DNA of 64,000 nucleotides, from assembly GCA_002746565.1 (NCBI GenBank), contig PDPI01000022.1:58508-122507 (forward strand), read 5' to 3'. This DNA is from Pseudomonadota bacterium (GTDB taxonomy: Bacteria; Campylobacterota; Campylobacteria; Campylobacterales; Campylobacteraceae). The notes under the pieces were generated by a model. It had not been told where the DNA came from. It was given only the letters and a program-made list of their open reading frames with translations, and did no database searches. Shown in pieces: positions 53,162 to 62,811 of this stretch; positions within the stretch are counted from its first letter, which is position 1, and the number at the start of each line of letters is the position of its first letter. Made by a program: the position numbers and the translations under genes.

Positions 53162-54208
53162 ATGAGTAGGTTAAGTGATAAAGAGGCTTTACATCTTTTA
53201 AAAAATGAGAGTTTGCATAATTTAGGGCGAATGGCTTGCAAGAAGAAATTGGAGCTTCATCCGAAGAAAATTACGACTTTTATTGTGGATAGAAATATAA
53301 ATTATACCAATGTTTGCTGGGTGGATTGTAAATTTTGTGCTTTTTATCGTCATGCAAAGGCAAAGGATGCTTATATTTTAAGCTTTGAAGAGATTGGCAA
53401 AAAGATTGAAGAGCTTATGGAAATTGGCGGAACCCAGATACTTTTTCAGGGTGGCGTTCATCCGCATCTAAAGATAGAATGGTATGAAGATTTAGTTGAA
53501 TGGATAAGTAAAAAATATCCAACTATTACAATTCACGGCTTCTCGGCCATTGAGATTGATTATATCGCTAGACTTAGCAAGATAAGCATAAAGGAAGTCT
53601 TGGAACGATTACATGCAAAGGGCTTATCTTCTATTCCGGGCGCTGGGGCAGAGATATTAAGCGATAAGGTTAGGGATGTTATTGCACCAAAAAAGCTCGA
53701 TGTTAGCAAGTGGATAGAGGTTCATAGACAAGCCCATCTAATAGGTATGAAATCCACAGCGACCATGATGTTTGGAACGGTTGAAAGTGATGAAGATATA
53801 ATTGAACATTTGCGTCATGTGAGAGATTTACAAGATGAAACAGGTGGATTTAGGGCTTTTATAGCTTGGAGTTTCCAAGGAGCAAATACCAAGCTTTTAA
53901 AAGAGTTGCCAAGCTTACAAAAAACTTCTTCAAATAGATATTTGCGAATCTTAGCAGTTGCTAGACTTTACCTTGATAATGTTGTAAATATCCAAAGTTC
54001 ATGGGTAACTCAAGGAAGCTACATAGGTCAGTTGGCGTTAAAATTTGGAGCAAATGATCTAGGTTCGACCATGATGGAAGAAAATGTGGTCGCAGCAGCG
54101 GGGGCAAAAAATCAAATGAATCAAAATCAAATGATACAACTCATACGCGACATAGGTGAAAATCCTGCAAAAAGGGATACAGCCTATAAAATACTGGAAA
54201 AATTTTAG
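53162..54208 (+). CDS. mqnC: Dehypoxanthine futalosine cyclase (radical SAM, menaquinone)
   Basis: Radical SAM enzyme of the futalosine route to menaquinone, the respiratory quinone used by the Nap system in this organism. The cluster motif is CWVDCKFC near residue 57, within the phrase NYTNVCWVDCKFCAFYRH typical of MqnC; also GGTQILFQGGVHP and SIPGAGAEIL. At 348 residues the length fits. MqnE is the closest paralogue; the spacing CxxxCxxC and GGVHP favour MqnC. RBS AGGAAATTT. The M16-like gene follows after five bases. Confidence 0.92.
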   Translation: MSRLSDKEALHLLKNESLHNLGRMACKKKLELHPKKITTFIVDRNINYTNVCWVDCKFCAFYRHAKAKDAYILSFEEIGKKIEELMEIGGTQILFQGGVHPHLKIEWYEDLVEWISKKYPTITIHGFSAIEIDYIARLSKISIKEVLERLHAKGLSSIPGAGAEILSDKVRDVIAPKKLDVSKWIEVHRQAHLIGMKSTATMMFGTVESDEDIIEHLRHVRDLQDETGGFRAFIAWSFQGANTKLLKELPSLQKTSSNRYLRILAVARLYLDNVVNIQSSWVTQGSYIGQLALKFGANDLGSTMMEENVVAAAGAKNQMNQNQMIQLIRDIGENPAKRDTAYKILEKF

Positions 54209-54213
54209 GAGAA

Positions 54214-55473
54214 ATGATGGAAGAAAAAGCAACAAAATTAGAATATATAAAAATAAATGGCGTACAAGTGCCTTTAATTTATGAATTTAGCGATATTTTG
54301 CCCATTATTTCTTTAAAGATTGTCATAAAAGCAAGTGGTTTTTTAGAAGATGGCAAAAAGTTTGGCTTGAGCCATCTTAGCTCCAAAATGCTAGATGAGG
54401 GAACAAAAAGCCTAGGAGCTTTGAAATTTGCCCAAAAGCTCGAAGATAAAGCAATAAGACTAGGCTCTGTAAGTGGCAGGGAAACTTGGGTTTTTAGCCT
54501 AGATTGTCTTGGGGAAAATTTTCCCTATGGATTGAAAATGCTTACAAATCTTTTAGATGATCCAAACTTTACCGCTGAGGCTTTAGAAAAGGCAAAAAAC
54601 CTAACTTTGGGGCAAATATCCGCCAAAAAGAGTGATTTTGATTATATTGCTTACAAAGGATTGCAAAAGATTTTATATAAAAATACTCCCCTAGAACATC
54701 AAGGTATAGGCACCGAAGAGAGCATAAAAGATATAAGTCTTGACAATGTAAAAAGCTTTTTTAAAAATCATCTAGATCTACAAAATGCTATGGTCGTTAT
54801 CGGCGGAAATGTAAGTTTGGATGAGGCAAAAAAATATGCAAAAAAGGTTCTTTGCAAACTAAAAAAAGGAAAAAAACGCCAAATCTCATTTATAAAAACC
54901 TCTGAAAAAATGGAACTTAAAACCCTAAAAAAAGATACCGAACAAGCTTACGTTTATTTTGGTTCACCCTTTTACATGAAGCTTGGAGATAGTGATCTTT
55001 TTAAGGCAAAGGTTTTATCTTTTATACTTGGTGCATCTGGTTTTGGTAGCCGTTTGATGGAGGAGATTAGGGTTAAGAGGGGACTTGCTTATAGTGTTTA
55101 TGCTAGGCTTAGGTTTGAGCTTTCAAGTAGTGATTTGTTTGGGTATTTGCAAACAAAAAATGAAAATAAAGATGAGGCTATAAACATAGTTAAAGAGGTT
55201 GTGGCCAAATTTTTAGAAAAGGGTGTAAGCAAGAGCGAATTAGAAGGAGCAAAAAAGTTTTTACTAGGCAGTGAACCTTTAAGAAATGAAACCCTCATAC
55301 AAAGGCTAACCAAATCTCATAGCGAGATTTATAAGGGTTATAAACTAGGTCAAAGTGATAGGGAATTGGAGCAAATAGAAGCCTTGGAGCTAGAGGATTT
55401 AAATGCTTTTATCAAAAGCCATAAAGAGATATTGAAACTTAGTTTTTTTGTGGTTTGTAATGAAGATAAATGA
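54214..55473 (+). CDS. M16-family peptidase-like protein lacking the zinc motif
   Basis: A 419-residue protein with two M16 domains: the N-terminal one at residues about 10-180 and the C-terminal one with RVKRGLAYSVYARL, the M16 substrate-binding signature. At the place of the zinc motif HxxEH the sequence reads SHLSSKMLDEGT, so catalytic Glu and second His are Ser and Lys. It is therefore probably a non-catalytic subunit or chaperone-like member. No active M16 partner is in the window. ATG follows AGGAGAA; recG overlaps its end. Confidence 0.88.
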   Translation: MMEEKATKLEYIKINGVQVPLIYEFSDILPIISLKIVIKASGFLEDGKKFGLSHLSSKMLDEGTKSLGALKFAQKLEDKAIRLGSVSGRETWVFSLDCLGENFPYGLKMLTNLLDDPNFTAEALEKAKNLTLGQISAKKSDFDYIAYKGLQKILYKNTPLEHQGIGTEESIKDISLDNVKSFFKNHLDLQNAMVVIGGNVSLDEAKKYAKKVLCKLKKGKKRQISFIKTSEKMELKTLKKDTEQAYVYFGSPFYMKLGDSDLFKAKVLSFILGASGFGSRLMEEIRVKRGLAYSVYARLRFELSSSDLFGYLQTKNENKDEAINIVKEVVAKFLEKGVSKSELEGAKKFLLGSEPLRNETLIQRLTKSHSEIYKGYKLGQSDRELEQIEALELEDLNAFIKSHKEILKLSFFVVCNEDK

Positions 55474-57274
55474 TAAGGATAGGGAAAATTTTAAAAAGCT
55501 GCATGTAAAAAACTTTTTAGATCTAGCTCTTATACTTCCTTCTTCTTTTGAAGATACAACCCTGCTTAAAAGACCTATAAATGATGGCTTTGGGGTGGTT
55601 GAAGTGGAGATAAAATCTCACTTTTTGAAAAGTGGTTTTTTAAGCATAGATGCCTTTTGTTTAACTTGGAATTTGCCCATTTGTTTTGTTATTTTCCATC
55701 CAAAACCCTTTCATTATTCTCTTTTTAAAAGGGGTAAAAAAATCTTTGTTTTAGGTAAGGTTACCTTTTCTTTTGGAAAATGGCAGATGGTTCAGCCAAA
55801 GGTTATAACCAAGATTGGGCAGATAAATCCTAAATACAAAACTCCCCTTAGAAATGCAAGCCTAAAAAATCTTATCCAAAAATACATAAACCGAGAAAAT
55901 TTGGAAAAATTTGGATTAGAAAAGCTACATGTAGATACCCTGCTAGATTTACACAGGGGCGATAAACAAAGCATTAAAATGCTTAGTGAGCCGTATTTTT
56001 CCTCATATGTGAAACCTATTTTAAAATATATTGAGATCCTAAATCACCTCCAAAAATTATCAAGAAAAAAGTTTGATTTTCCTGCATCAGCTTTGCTAAA
56101 TGGGGATGAGGGTAAGTTTGTAAAATCTTTGCCATTTGAACTTACAAATGATCAAAAAAATGCCATAAAAGACATCAAAAATGACCTTCAAAGCCCAACA
56201 GCTTCAAGGCGAGTTATCATGGGTGATGTGGGTTGCGGTAAGACTATGGTTATATTTGCCTCAGTCATGATGGCTTATCCTAAAAAGTGTATTTTAATGA
56301 CACCAACGACCATTTTGGCAACGCAGATTTTTGAAGATGCAAAAGAGTTTTTGCCCTCTCATGTGAAATCATGCTTAGTTACTAGCAAGGATAAGGATGA
56401 GGATCTAGGGGAGTTTGATTTTATCATAGGAACCCATGCACTTTTATATAAAAATCTTCCAAAATGCGATCTTGTAATGATAGATGAGCAACATCGTTTT
56501 GGTACAAATCAGCGCCAACTCATCCATTCGCTTGTAAGCAAGGGCAAAAAACATCCACACTTTTTGCAATTTACTGCAACGCCCATTCCTAGGACGCTGA
56601 GCATGATAAATTCCATGGTTGTAAAATATTCTTTTATTAAAGAAATGCCCTTTGAAAAGGATATTGATACTTTCATAATCGCTAAAGAAGATTTTGGAAA
56701 ACTTTTAAATCATATTGACAAAGAAATATCCCGAAAACGCCAGATTATCGTTATTTATCCCTTGGTTGAAGAAAGCGAAGCGAGCCAATATCAAAGCCTA
56801 GATGAGGGTAGAGGATTTTGGGAGAAAAAATATAAAAATGTTTATGTAACCCATGGAAAGGATAAGCAAAAAGAGGAAATTTTAAATACATTTAAAGAAA
56901 AAGGCGACATTTTGCTTGCCACAACCCTCGTTGAAGTTGGAATATCCTTGCCAAATCTCTCAACCATAGTCATAGTTGGAGCCGAAAAACTAGGACTTGC
57001 ATCCTTACATCAGTTGCGAGGCAGAGTTAGTAGAAATGGACTAAAGGGATATTGTTATCTATTTTCCTATTCAAAAAATTTACAAAGACTAAAGGATTTT
57101 GCCAAAACTAAAAGCGGTTTTGATATAGCCTGGCTAGATCTACAATACCGCCAAGGGGGAGATGTCTTAGATGGACTAATCCAACATGGGGAGCAGTTTA
57201 AATATTTTTACATGAAAAGTGATGAGGAAATTTTAAAAAAAGCTAAGAAATCTTTAATGGAAACTAGGGGATAA
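55460..57274 (+). CDS. recG: ATP-dependent DNA helicase RecG
   Basis: Fork-remodelling helicase. ATG at 55460, inside the end of the M16-like gene, is preferred over the TTG used by the track. The protein of about 604 residues has an OB-type wedge domain (about residues 50-130), Walker A GDVGCGKTMVIF, DEQHRFGTNQR, TATPIPRTLSM and QLRGRVSRNG (motif VI). It is shorter than the E. coli protein (693), as usual in Campylobacterota. Confidence 0.95.
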   Translation: MKINDKDRENFKKLHVKNFLDLALILPSSFEDTTLLKRPINDGFGVVEVEIKSHFLKSGFLSIDAFCLTWNLPICFVIFHPKPFHYSLFKRGKKIFVLGKVTFSFGKWQMVQPKVITKIGQINPKYKTPLRNASLKNLIQKYINRENLEKFGLEKLHVDTLLDLHRGDKQSIKMLSEPYFSSYVKPILKYIEILNHLQKLSRKKFDFPASALLNGDEGKFVKSLPFELTNDQKNAIKDIKNDLQSPTASRRVIMGDVGCGKTMVIFASVMMAYPKKCILMTPTTILATQIFEDAKEFLPSHVKSCLVTSKDKDEDLGEFDFIIGTHALLYKNLPKCDLVMIDEQHRFGTNQRQLIHSLVSKGKKHPHFLQFTATPIPRTLSMINSMVVKYSFIKEMPFEKDIDTFIIAKEDFGKLLNHIDKEISRKRQIIVIYPLVEESEASQYQSLDEGRGFWEKKYKNVYVTHGKDKQKEEILNTFKEKGDILLATTLVEVGISLPNLSTIVIVGAEKLGLASLHQLRGRVSRNGLKGYCYLFSYSKNLQRLKDFAKTKSGFDIAWLDLQYRQGGDVLDGLIQHGEQFKYFYMKSDEEILKKAKKSLMETRG

Positions 57275-57288
57275 AAATCCCCAAGCAA

Positions 57289-57810
57289 CTAATACAAGCC
57301 AAAAGTTCCATCTGTTCTTTTGTAAAGAACCCTCATTTTAGCATCTATGTCGTTGAAAACAAAAAATTGCATATCACTTGATTTTAGTTTTTCTAGGGCT
57401 TCTTCTATCTCCATTGGTTTATAGAGTTCAAGCTCCATTGGGACTATCTCTTCGTGCTCTTTGTTTTCTTCTTTAAAAGTTTCTCCTAAGTTTTCTTCGC
57501 TTTTATTTCTAGAGCTTATGGTTTTATCGTGGTGTCTTCTAAGAACCTTTTTTGCCCTATCAATAGCTAGATCGATGGCTGCGTAAAGGTCTTTGTCTTT
57601 TTGCTTTATAACTATGGTGTTCAGGTGGGCTAGGTTTATGGTAAAATCAATCGTAAAACCCTTTTTGCCCTTTTTCTCATCGGCTGAAACTAGGGCTCTA
57701 GCTGAAATTATATCGAGGTTGTATTTATTTAGTGAATCTATTCCATTGCTTATATAATCTTTAATGGCATCTGTAAGTTCAAATTGTTTTCCTACTATGC
57801 TCATGTTCAT
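57289..57810 (-). CDS. hpf: Ribosome hibernation promoting factor, long form
   Basis: Binds the 30S decoding region and pairs ribosomes into inactive 100S dimers. The 173-residue protein has the S30AE domain at residues 1-100 (GKQFELTDAIKDYISNGI, KDKDLYAAIDLAIDRAKKVL RR) and the C-terminal dimerisation domain with EEALEKLKSSDMQFFVFND. It converges with recG with a 14-base gap. ATG at 57810 with AAAAGGATAAAAT upstream; an in-frame second ATG lies two codons later. Confidence 0.93.
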   Translation of the reverse strand: MNMSIVGKQFELTDAIKDYISNGIDSLNKYNLDIISARALVSADEKKGKKGFTIDFTINLAHLNTIVIKQKDKDLYAAIDLAIDRAKKVLRRHHDKTISSRNKSEENLGETFKEENKEHEEIVPMELELYKPMEIEEALEKLKSSDMQFFVFNDIDAKMRVLYKRTDGTFGLY

Positions 57811-57981
57811 ATTTTATCCTTTTATATTTTGGTTTAATCTCACAAAATTGTAACACATAGATACTTAAAAAATCTATATAAAATTTAAGAAAAATCTAAA
57901 ATTCCATTGCGATAGTTTGCATTTGGTTTATATTAGTTTGCTAAAATCTCATCTTTTATGAAAACATAACTAAAAAAATAT

Positions 57982-57987
57982 TACAAT
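57982..57987 (+). promoter_or_regulatory. -10 box of bamD-lon
   Basis: TACAAT in AAAATATTACAATTAGC, 30 bases before the bamD ATG, in the divergent gap with hpf. Confidence 0.55.
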
Positions 57988-58017
57988 TAGCAAATTAAGA
58001 TTTAAAAGGATTAATGG

Positions 58018-58662
58018 ATGAGACTTTTTTTAACATTTATTGTGGCTGTGGGTTTAAGTTTCCTTTTGCAAGGATGTGCTCAAAAAAAAGATGAGATTTA
58101 CGACAAACCAGCTCTATTTTGGTATAAGTTGATTGTAAAAGATATAAAAAATCTAGATCTAGACAAAGCAGATTCGCATCTAACTTCCATGTCTAGTGAA
58201 CATGTTGCCTCCCCCTTGCTTGAACCAGCTATCCTTATACTAGCTCAAGCCCACATGGACAATGAAGAATACCTTTTGGCAAATTTTTATCTTGATACTT
58301 ATATAAAAAGATTTGGCACCAATGTTAAGAATGAATATGCACAATACATGAAGATAAAGGCAAACTTTCTATCATTTAAGTATGCAAACAGAAACCAACA
58401 ACTTCTTTTAAAAACCATACAAGAGACAAGAAATTACGTGAGGGCTTATCCTTATTCCATCTATAACCCACTTATATATACCATGCTTACAAAGATGGAG
58501 TTGGGTAAGTATTATTTGGATAAGGATATAAAAGATCTTTATGGAAGAACAGGCTCTGATACTTCTGAAAAAATTTATGAACAAATGATAGAAAATTCTC
58601 CTTTAAAAGATGCCAAGATGATAGAGCCAAGCAAGCCTTGGTATCGTTCTATTTTTGAATAA
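58018..58662 (+). CDS. bamD: Outer membrane assembly lipoprotein BamD
   Basis: Essential TPR lipoprotein of the BAM complex that inserts beta-barrel proteins. The signal ends in the lipobox LLQGC (cysteine near residue 19). The 214-residue protein has helix-turn-helix repeats with [22 protein letters not shown] and [18 protein letters not shown], and ends YRSIFE. Length is slightly shorter than E. coli BamD. Lon follows after ten bases, an arrangement I recall from C. jejuni. Confidence 0.9.
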   Translation: MRLFLTFIVAVGLSFLLQGCAQKKDEIYDKPALFWYKLIVKDIKNLDLDKADSHLTSMSSEHVASPLLEPAILILAQAHMDNEEYLLANFYLDTYIKRFGTNVKNEYAQYMKIKANFLSFKYANRNQQLLLKTIQETRNYVRAYPYSIYNPLIYTMLTKMELGKYYLDKDIKDLYGRTGSDTSEKIYEQMIENSPLKDAKMIEPSKPWYRSIFE

Positions 58663-58672
58663 AAGGAATAAA

Positions 58673-61090
58673 TTGAAATTAAATGATTATGATAAATTTC
58701 CAACCAGTTTACCAGTGGTGGTCGAAGATGATGCTTTTTTGTATCCTTTTATGATCTCGCCCATCTTTTTAAGCGATGAAGAAAATATAAATGCGGTAAA
58801 TAAAGCCCTAGATGACAACTCTCTCATCATGGTCGCATCTTCAAAACCACGCAGGGAGGGAGAAAGGGAATTTTCAGCCATATATGATGCGGGTGTTATA
58901 GGTTCAGTCATGAGAAGGGTTTCTCTTCCAGATGGAAGGATTAAGATACTTTTCCAAGGGATGGCAAAGGGTCGCATTATAGATCAGATAAACACTTCTC
59001 CCCTAGAAGCCCTAGTGGATATCATTCGCACAAACACCCTCTCAAGAACTAGAATAGATGCGACCTTATCGGTTTTGAAAGAAAAGATAAGGGCCTTGGC
59101 CTTAGTTAGCAATTATTTTCCACCAGATTTACTCAAAACCATAGAAGATAATCGCGATCCAAATAGAATCTGCGACCTTGTATCAAGCTCCATGCAACTC
59201 CAATCCGATGATGCATATAAGCTTTTCATACAAGAAGACATCGAACAAAGGGTTTTGCTTCTAGTAGATTTTCTAGCAAAGGAAATAGAAACAAGCAAAC
59301 TCCAAAAAGAGATAAAATCCAAAGTCCATTCACGCATAGAAAAGGTAAATAAAGAATATTTCCTAAAAGAACAATTAAAGCAAATCCAGCAAGAGTTAGG
59401 AACCGATACCCAAAGAGATGAGGAGATAGAAGAGTATAGAAAAAAACTTGAACTTAAAAAACCTTACCTAAACGAGGATGCATATAAAGAGATCAAAAAA
59501 CAAATAGATAAACTCTCCCGCATGCATCCAGATTCATCCGATGCAAGTATGATACAAAGTTATCTTGATTGGGTTATCGAAATCCCCTTTGAGAATGTAT
59601 CTAAAAAGAAACTTGATATCGCAGAAGTTTCGAACCAGCTAGATGAAGATCACTATGCCCTTGAAAAACCAAAAGATAGGATAGAGGAATATTTTGCAGT
59701 TAAAGAGCTTTTAGATAGAAGGGGACTTAGCAAAAATCAAAATAAGGGTGCTATTTTATGTTTCATAGGACCCCCAGGCGTTGGTAAAACCTCTTTGGCA
59801 AATTCCATCTCAAAGGCGCTAAAGCGAGAGCTTATACGTATAGCCTTAGGCGGGCTTGAGGACGTGAATGAGTTAAGAGGACACAGAAGAACCTACATAG
59901 GAGCCATGCCAGGACGTATAGTTCAAGGCTTAATAGAGGCAAAGCAGATGAATCCTGTGGTTGTTTTAGATGAGATAGATAAGGTTTCCCGCTCATTTAG
60001 AGGTGATCCAACTGCTGTTTTACTTGAGATTTTAGATCCAGAACAAAATAACGAATTTAGGGATTATTATCTTAATTTTAATATTGATTTAAGCAATGTT
60101 ATTTTTGTAGCAACAGCAAACGACATAGGCTCTATCCCTGCACCCCTTCGTGATAGAATGGAATTTATAACCCTAAGCTCATACACCCCGCAAGAAAAGT
60201 ATTTTATAGCAAAAAAATACCTCATTCCCCAAGAGCTTGAAAAGCATGGCTTAAAACCAAGCGAGGTAAATATCACAAAATTAGCCTTAAAAACCATCAT
60301 AGAAAACCACACAAGGGAAAGTGGAGTTAGAAATTTGAGGCGAAAAATAGCCGAGATCATGCGAAAGGTGGCAAAAGAGATTTTGATAAATCCTCCAACT
60401 AAAAAGATTTCAATTACAAATAAAAAACTTAAAAATTACCTAGAAAAAACCATTTTTGAGATAGAAGAAGCAAATGGAGAAGATCAAATAGGTCAAGTAA
60501 ATGGGCTAGCATGGACTAGTGTGGGTGGAGATGTTCTAAAGATAGAAGCTATCAGAATACAAGGCAAGGGTTCCATGCAAGTTACCGGCTCACTCGGAGA
60601 GGTCATGAAAGAAAGTGCGACCATAGCACTAAGCGTTATTAGGGTTTTGATAGATGGGGGAAATTTAAATATTCCTTTAGATATCATCCCATGCTATCCT
60701 AAGGATAAAGAAAGCAAAACAAGCCCCTCTAAAAGCGATGTTTATAGAAGATTTGATCTACATCTACACGTTCCAGAGGGTGCAACACCAAAGGATGGAC
60801 CAAGTGCTGGTATAACCATGGCAACAGCCATTGCTTCAATCTTTTCTGATAAAAAAGTGCGTAGTAATATAGCCATGACAGGAGAGCTAACCCTAACCGG
60901 AAAAGTCCTACCTATAGGCGGCCTAAAAGAAAAACTAATAGCAGCCTTCAAAGCAAAGATAAAAACAGCCCTAATCCCCGAGAAAAACTATAAAAGGGAT
61001 CTAAAAGATATACCAGACGAGGTAAAAGAAAGTATGGAAATAATCCCTGTAAAGCATATAAAAGAGGTTTTGGAATTAGCTTTGGTTTGA
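58673..61090 (+). CDS. lon: ATP-dependent protease Lon
   Basis: Degrades damaged and regulatory proteins. The start is TTG at 58673 with AAAAGGAATAAA upstream; the track's earlier TTG lies in bamD. The 805-residue protein has the LON N-terminal domain ([18 protein letters not shown]), a coiled linker, AAA+ motifs [11 protein letters not shown] and VVLDEIDKV, and the peptidase domain with catalytic Ser in [14 protein letters not shown] and Lys in [17 protein letters not shown]. Confidence 0.97.
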   Translation: MKLNDYDKFPTSLPVVVEDDAFLYPFMISPIFLSDEENINAVNKALDDNSLIMVASSKPRREGEREFSAIYDAGVIGSVMRRVSLPDGRIKILFQGMAKGRIIDQINTSPLEALVDIIRTNTLSRTRIDATLSVLKEKIRALALVSNYFPPDLLKTIEDNRDPNRICDLVSSSMQLQSDDAYKLFIQEDIEQRVLLLVDFLAKEIETSKLQKEIKSKVHSRIEKVNKEYFLKEQLKQIQQELGTDTQRDEEIEEYRKKLELKKPYLNEDAYKEIKKQIDKLSRMHPDSSDASMIQSYLDWVIEIPFENVSKKKLDIAEVSNQLDEDHYALEKPKDRIEEYFAVKELLDRRGLSKNQNKGAILCFIGPPGVGKTSLANSISKALKRELIRIALGGLEDVNELRGHRRTYIGAMPGRIVQGLIEAKQMNPVVVLDEIDKVSRSFRGDPTAVLLEILDPEQNNEFRDYYLNFNIDLSNVIFVATANDIGSIPAPLRDRMEFITLSSYTPQEKYFIAKKYLIPQELEKHGLKPSEVNITKLALKTIIENHTRESGVRNLRRKIAEIMRKVAKEILINPPTKKISITNKKLKNYLEKTIFEIEEANGEDQIGQVNGLAWTSVGGDVLKIEAIRIQGKGSMQVTGSLGEVMKESATIALSVIRVLIDGGNLNIPLDIIPCYPKDKESKTSPSKSDVYRRFDLHLHVPEGATPKDGPSAGITMATAIASIFSDKKVRSNIAMTGELTLTGKVLPIGGLKEKLIAAFKAKIKTALIPEKNYKRDLKDIPDEVKESMEIIPVKHIKEVLELALV

Positions 61091-61117
61091 TCTCTAATCG
61101 TAATTTTGCTTTTATAG

Positions 61118-61147
61118 ATCCCATCTCAAAAAGGGTGGGATTTGTTT
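61118..61147 (+). terminator. Probable terminator after lon
   Basis: ATCCCA and TGGGAT arms separated by 12 bases, followed by TTTGTTTTG, 28 bases downstream of the lon stop. The stem is short, and the following T stretch is interrupted, so efficiency is uncertain. Confidence 0.5.
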
Positions 61148-61286
61148 TGAAAATGTTCAAAAATGAAAAGCCAAAAGGTTGGTTTGAAGTCTTCTATTTT
61201 TTCTTATAAGAGGAAGGGGTGTCTTTAGCAACAATTACTGTTTTGCATTCTTGTTAGTCTAAAGTAAAAATTATAACTTGAGGGGC

Positions 61287-61312
61287 AGTTCCTTGCTTAA
61301 ATACAAGGAACT
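61287..61312. terminator. Nine-base hairpin between lon and rpsR
   Basis: AGTTCCTTG-cttaaata-CAAGGAACT is a perfect nine-base stem with an eight-base loop, 17 bases after the rpsR stop on the reverse strand. It probably ends the rpsF-ssb-rpsR message, though a U-run is lacking on that strand. The rest of the 238-base gap (61091-61328) holds no gene that I can see. Confidence 0.5.
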
Positions 61313-61328
61313 TTATCATATGTTAGAT

Positions 61329-61589
61329 TTATAGTATCTCAAATGGAGAAGCTACTACTTTTTTTCTATCTACTATGTATGGGATAAATGCTGTGTGTCT
61401 TGCACGTTTGATAGCATTTTCGACCATCTCTTGGTGTTTTTTGCAGTTTCCTGTTAGGCGTCTTGGCATTATCTTGAATCTTTCTGATAGAGAATGTTTT
61501 AATACCTTTGTGTCTTTGTAGTCTATAAACTCAACTTTTCCTTCGCAATATTTGCAATATTTTCTTGAATATTTTCTTTTTTCTGCCAT
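61329..61589 (-). CDS. rpsR: 30S ribosomal protein S18
   Basis: Small-subunit protein of 86 residues that pairs with S6. It has a CKYC pair near the N-terminus and a third cysteine in GNCKKHQ, a zinc-ribbon-like variant, and the S18 core [20 protein letters not shown] and [15 protein letters not shown] has AAAGGAAAATAAC upstream. Last gene of the rpsF-ssb-rpsR operon. Confidence 0.96.
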   Translation of the reverse strand: MAEKRKYSRKYCKYCEGKVEFIDYKDTKVLKHSLSERFKIMPRRLTGNCKKHQEMVENAIKRARHTAFIPYIVDRKKVVASPFEIL

Positions 61590-61609
61590 GTTATTTTCCT
61601 TTTTGTATT

Positions 61610-62113
61610 TTAAAATGGGATTTCATCATCGTTTATGTCGATGTCTGGAATATCCGCTTGATTTTGCTTTGGCTCACTTTGGTATTGGTTTGTTTGTTGG
61701 GCGGAATGGTTATTTTGGCTATAATTTTGATTATAGTTTGAATGGCTTTGCTCATTTTGATTGTAACCTTGCTCGCCACCTTGTGAACCTTTAGTATCTA
61801 GCATTTGCATATTATCGACCGTTACGGAGTGTTTACTCCTTTTGCCACCATTTTGGTCAGTCCATTGATCTAGTTTTAGTCTTCCTTCGATTAAGACCTT
61901 AGATCCACGTCTGAGGTATTGGTTAGCGATCTCTGCTGTGCGACCAAAAAAAGTAATATCAACAAAACATACCTCTTCGCCTGATGAGCCATCTTGCTTT
62001 TTAAATCTTCTATTTGTTGCAATCGCTGTGTTACAAACTGCACCTCCGCTTGGAAGATAACGCAATTCTAAGTCACGGGAGAGATTTCCTACTAATATCA
62101 CTTTATTGTACAT
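61610..62113 (-). CDS. ssb: Single-stranded DNA-binding protein
   Basis: Binds exposed single strands in replication and repair. The 167-residue protein has the OB-fold start [19 protein letters not shown] and [20 protein letters not shown], a Gln/Asn-rich linker ([17 protein letters not shown]), and the conserved acidic tip DINDDEIPF that recruits partners such as PriA and RecG, both encoded in this window. It lies between rpsF and rpsR, the common bacterial order. Confidence 0.97.
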   Translation of the reverse strand: MYNKVILVGNLSRDLELRYLPSGGAVCNTAIATNRRFKKQDGSSGEEVCFVDITFFGRTAEIANQYLRRGSKVLIEGRLKLDQWTDQNGGKRSKHSVTVDNMQMLDTKGSQGGEQGYNQNEQSHSNYNQNYSQNNHSAQQTNQYQSEPKQNQADIPDIDINDDEIPF

Positions 62114-62125
62114 GCTAAGTCCTTT

Positions 62126-62503
62126 TTACTGCTCTTGCTTTTCTTCCTCTTTTTCTTGAGGCTTTACTTCTTCCTTTGCAGGTTTAACCAATTTTTCCCA
62201 ATGGGATATTTCTTTTTTGTTCTCAAATTTAACCGTCATAAACTTGATAATATCTTCATTTATACGAATGATACGCTCAATTTCATTGATCGATGTTGCA
62301 GGTGCTTTGAAATAAAATACAAAGTAAATACCGCGTTCAAATTTTTTAACCTCGTAGGCTAATTTTCGAGTACCCATTTCTACTATGGATGCTATCTCGC
62401 CATCATTTTTTTCCAACACTTCTTTGATAAGTGCAACTTTGTTCTGAGCTTCTTCATCCGTAAGCGTAGGCTTTAGGACAAACAAAAGTTCATAATGTTT
62501 CAT
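62126..62503 (-). CDS. rpsF: 30S ribosomal protein S6
   Basis: Small-subunit protein of 125 residues beginning [20 protein letters not shown], with [19 protein letters not shown] in the core; the last 25 residues are an acidic Lys/Glu/Gln tail. First gene of the operon; ATG with AAGGAGAAAG upstream. In many bacteria the S6:S18 complex represses this operon through its leader; a candidate leader hairpin is listed separately. Confidence 0.96.
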   Translation of the reverse strand: MKHYELLFVLKPTLTDEEAQNKVALIKEVLEKNDGEIASIVEMGTRKLAYEVKKFERGIYFVFYFKAPATSINEIERIIRINEDIIKFMTVKFENKKEISHWEKLVKPAKEEVKPQEKEEEKQEQ

Positions 62504-62557
62504 ACTTTCTCCTTATGGATTTTTAGCCTTACTTGATCTAAGTTAGGCAAGGATTTG

Positions 62558-62579
62558 TCTTTGCATCTTAAAGCAAAGA
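62558..62579 (-). promoter_or_regulatory. Leader hairpin of the rpsF operon
   Basis: TCTTTGC and GCAAAGA are perfect seven-base arms with an eight-base loop, about 55 bases upstream of the rpsF start and just downstream of a reverse-strand -10 box TAGAAT (62587-62592 on the plus strand as ATTCTA). It would be present in the mRNA leader. Whether it is the S6:S18 binding site is not decided. Confidence 0.45.
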
Positions 62580-62624
62580 ACCCGTGATTCTACCTAAAAA
62601 CTACTTAAAGATAGTTTACTTTTT

Positions 62625-62719
62625 TCGGAAAACGGATTGCGGATTACGGAAAACAGATAACTAGTAAGGTAAGCATTTTTACAAAATGCCATTTGTTTTA
62701 ATGTTATTTAGTTAGTGTT
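62625..62719 (+). repeat. Dispersed intergenic repeat, copy C
   Basis: Shares GGAAAACGGATTGCGGATTACGG, AACAGATAACTAGTAAGGTAAGC and the hairpin GCATTTT-tac-AAAATGC with copy B, and ends TTATTTAGTTAGTGTTG. It lacks the left hairpin arm pair. It lies between divergent rpsF and the RND gene; the 308-base gap 62504-62811 otherwise holds the rpsF leader and the RND promoter. Confidence 0.85.
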
Positions 62720-62757
62720 GTTGCTACTTGGGTGGGAAAATTTAATGATGTTTTTGA

Positions 62758-62763
62758 TATAAT
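62758..62763 (+). promoter_or_regulatory. -10 box of the RND transporter gene
   Basis: TATAAT in TTTTTGATATAATCTGAC, 48 bases before the ATG at 62812 and immediately downstream of repeat copy C. Confidence 0.6.
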
Positions 62764-62811
62764 CTGACACGATGGTGTAGCAAATGGTAGTTTTTAAAAA
62801 GGGAAAAAATA

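Noticed and set aside
61552-61794. 80-residue plus-strand ORF across rpsR/ssb
   Set aside because: Antisense to ssb linker repeats and the operon junction; no independent support.
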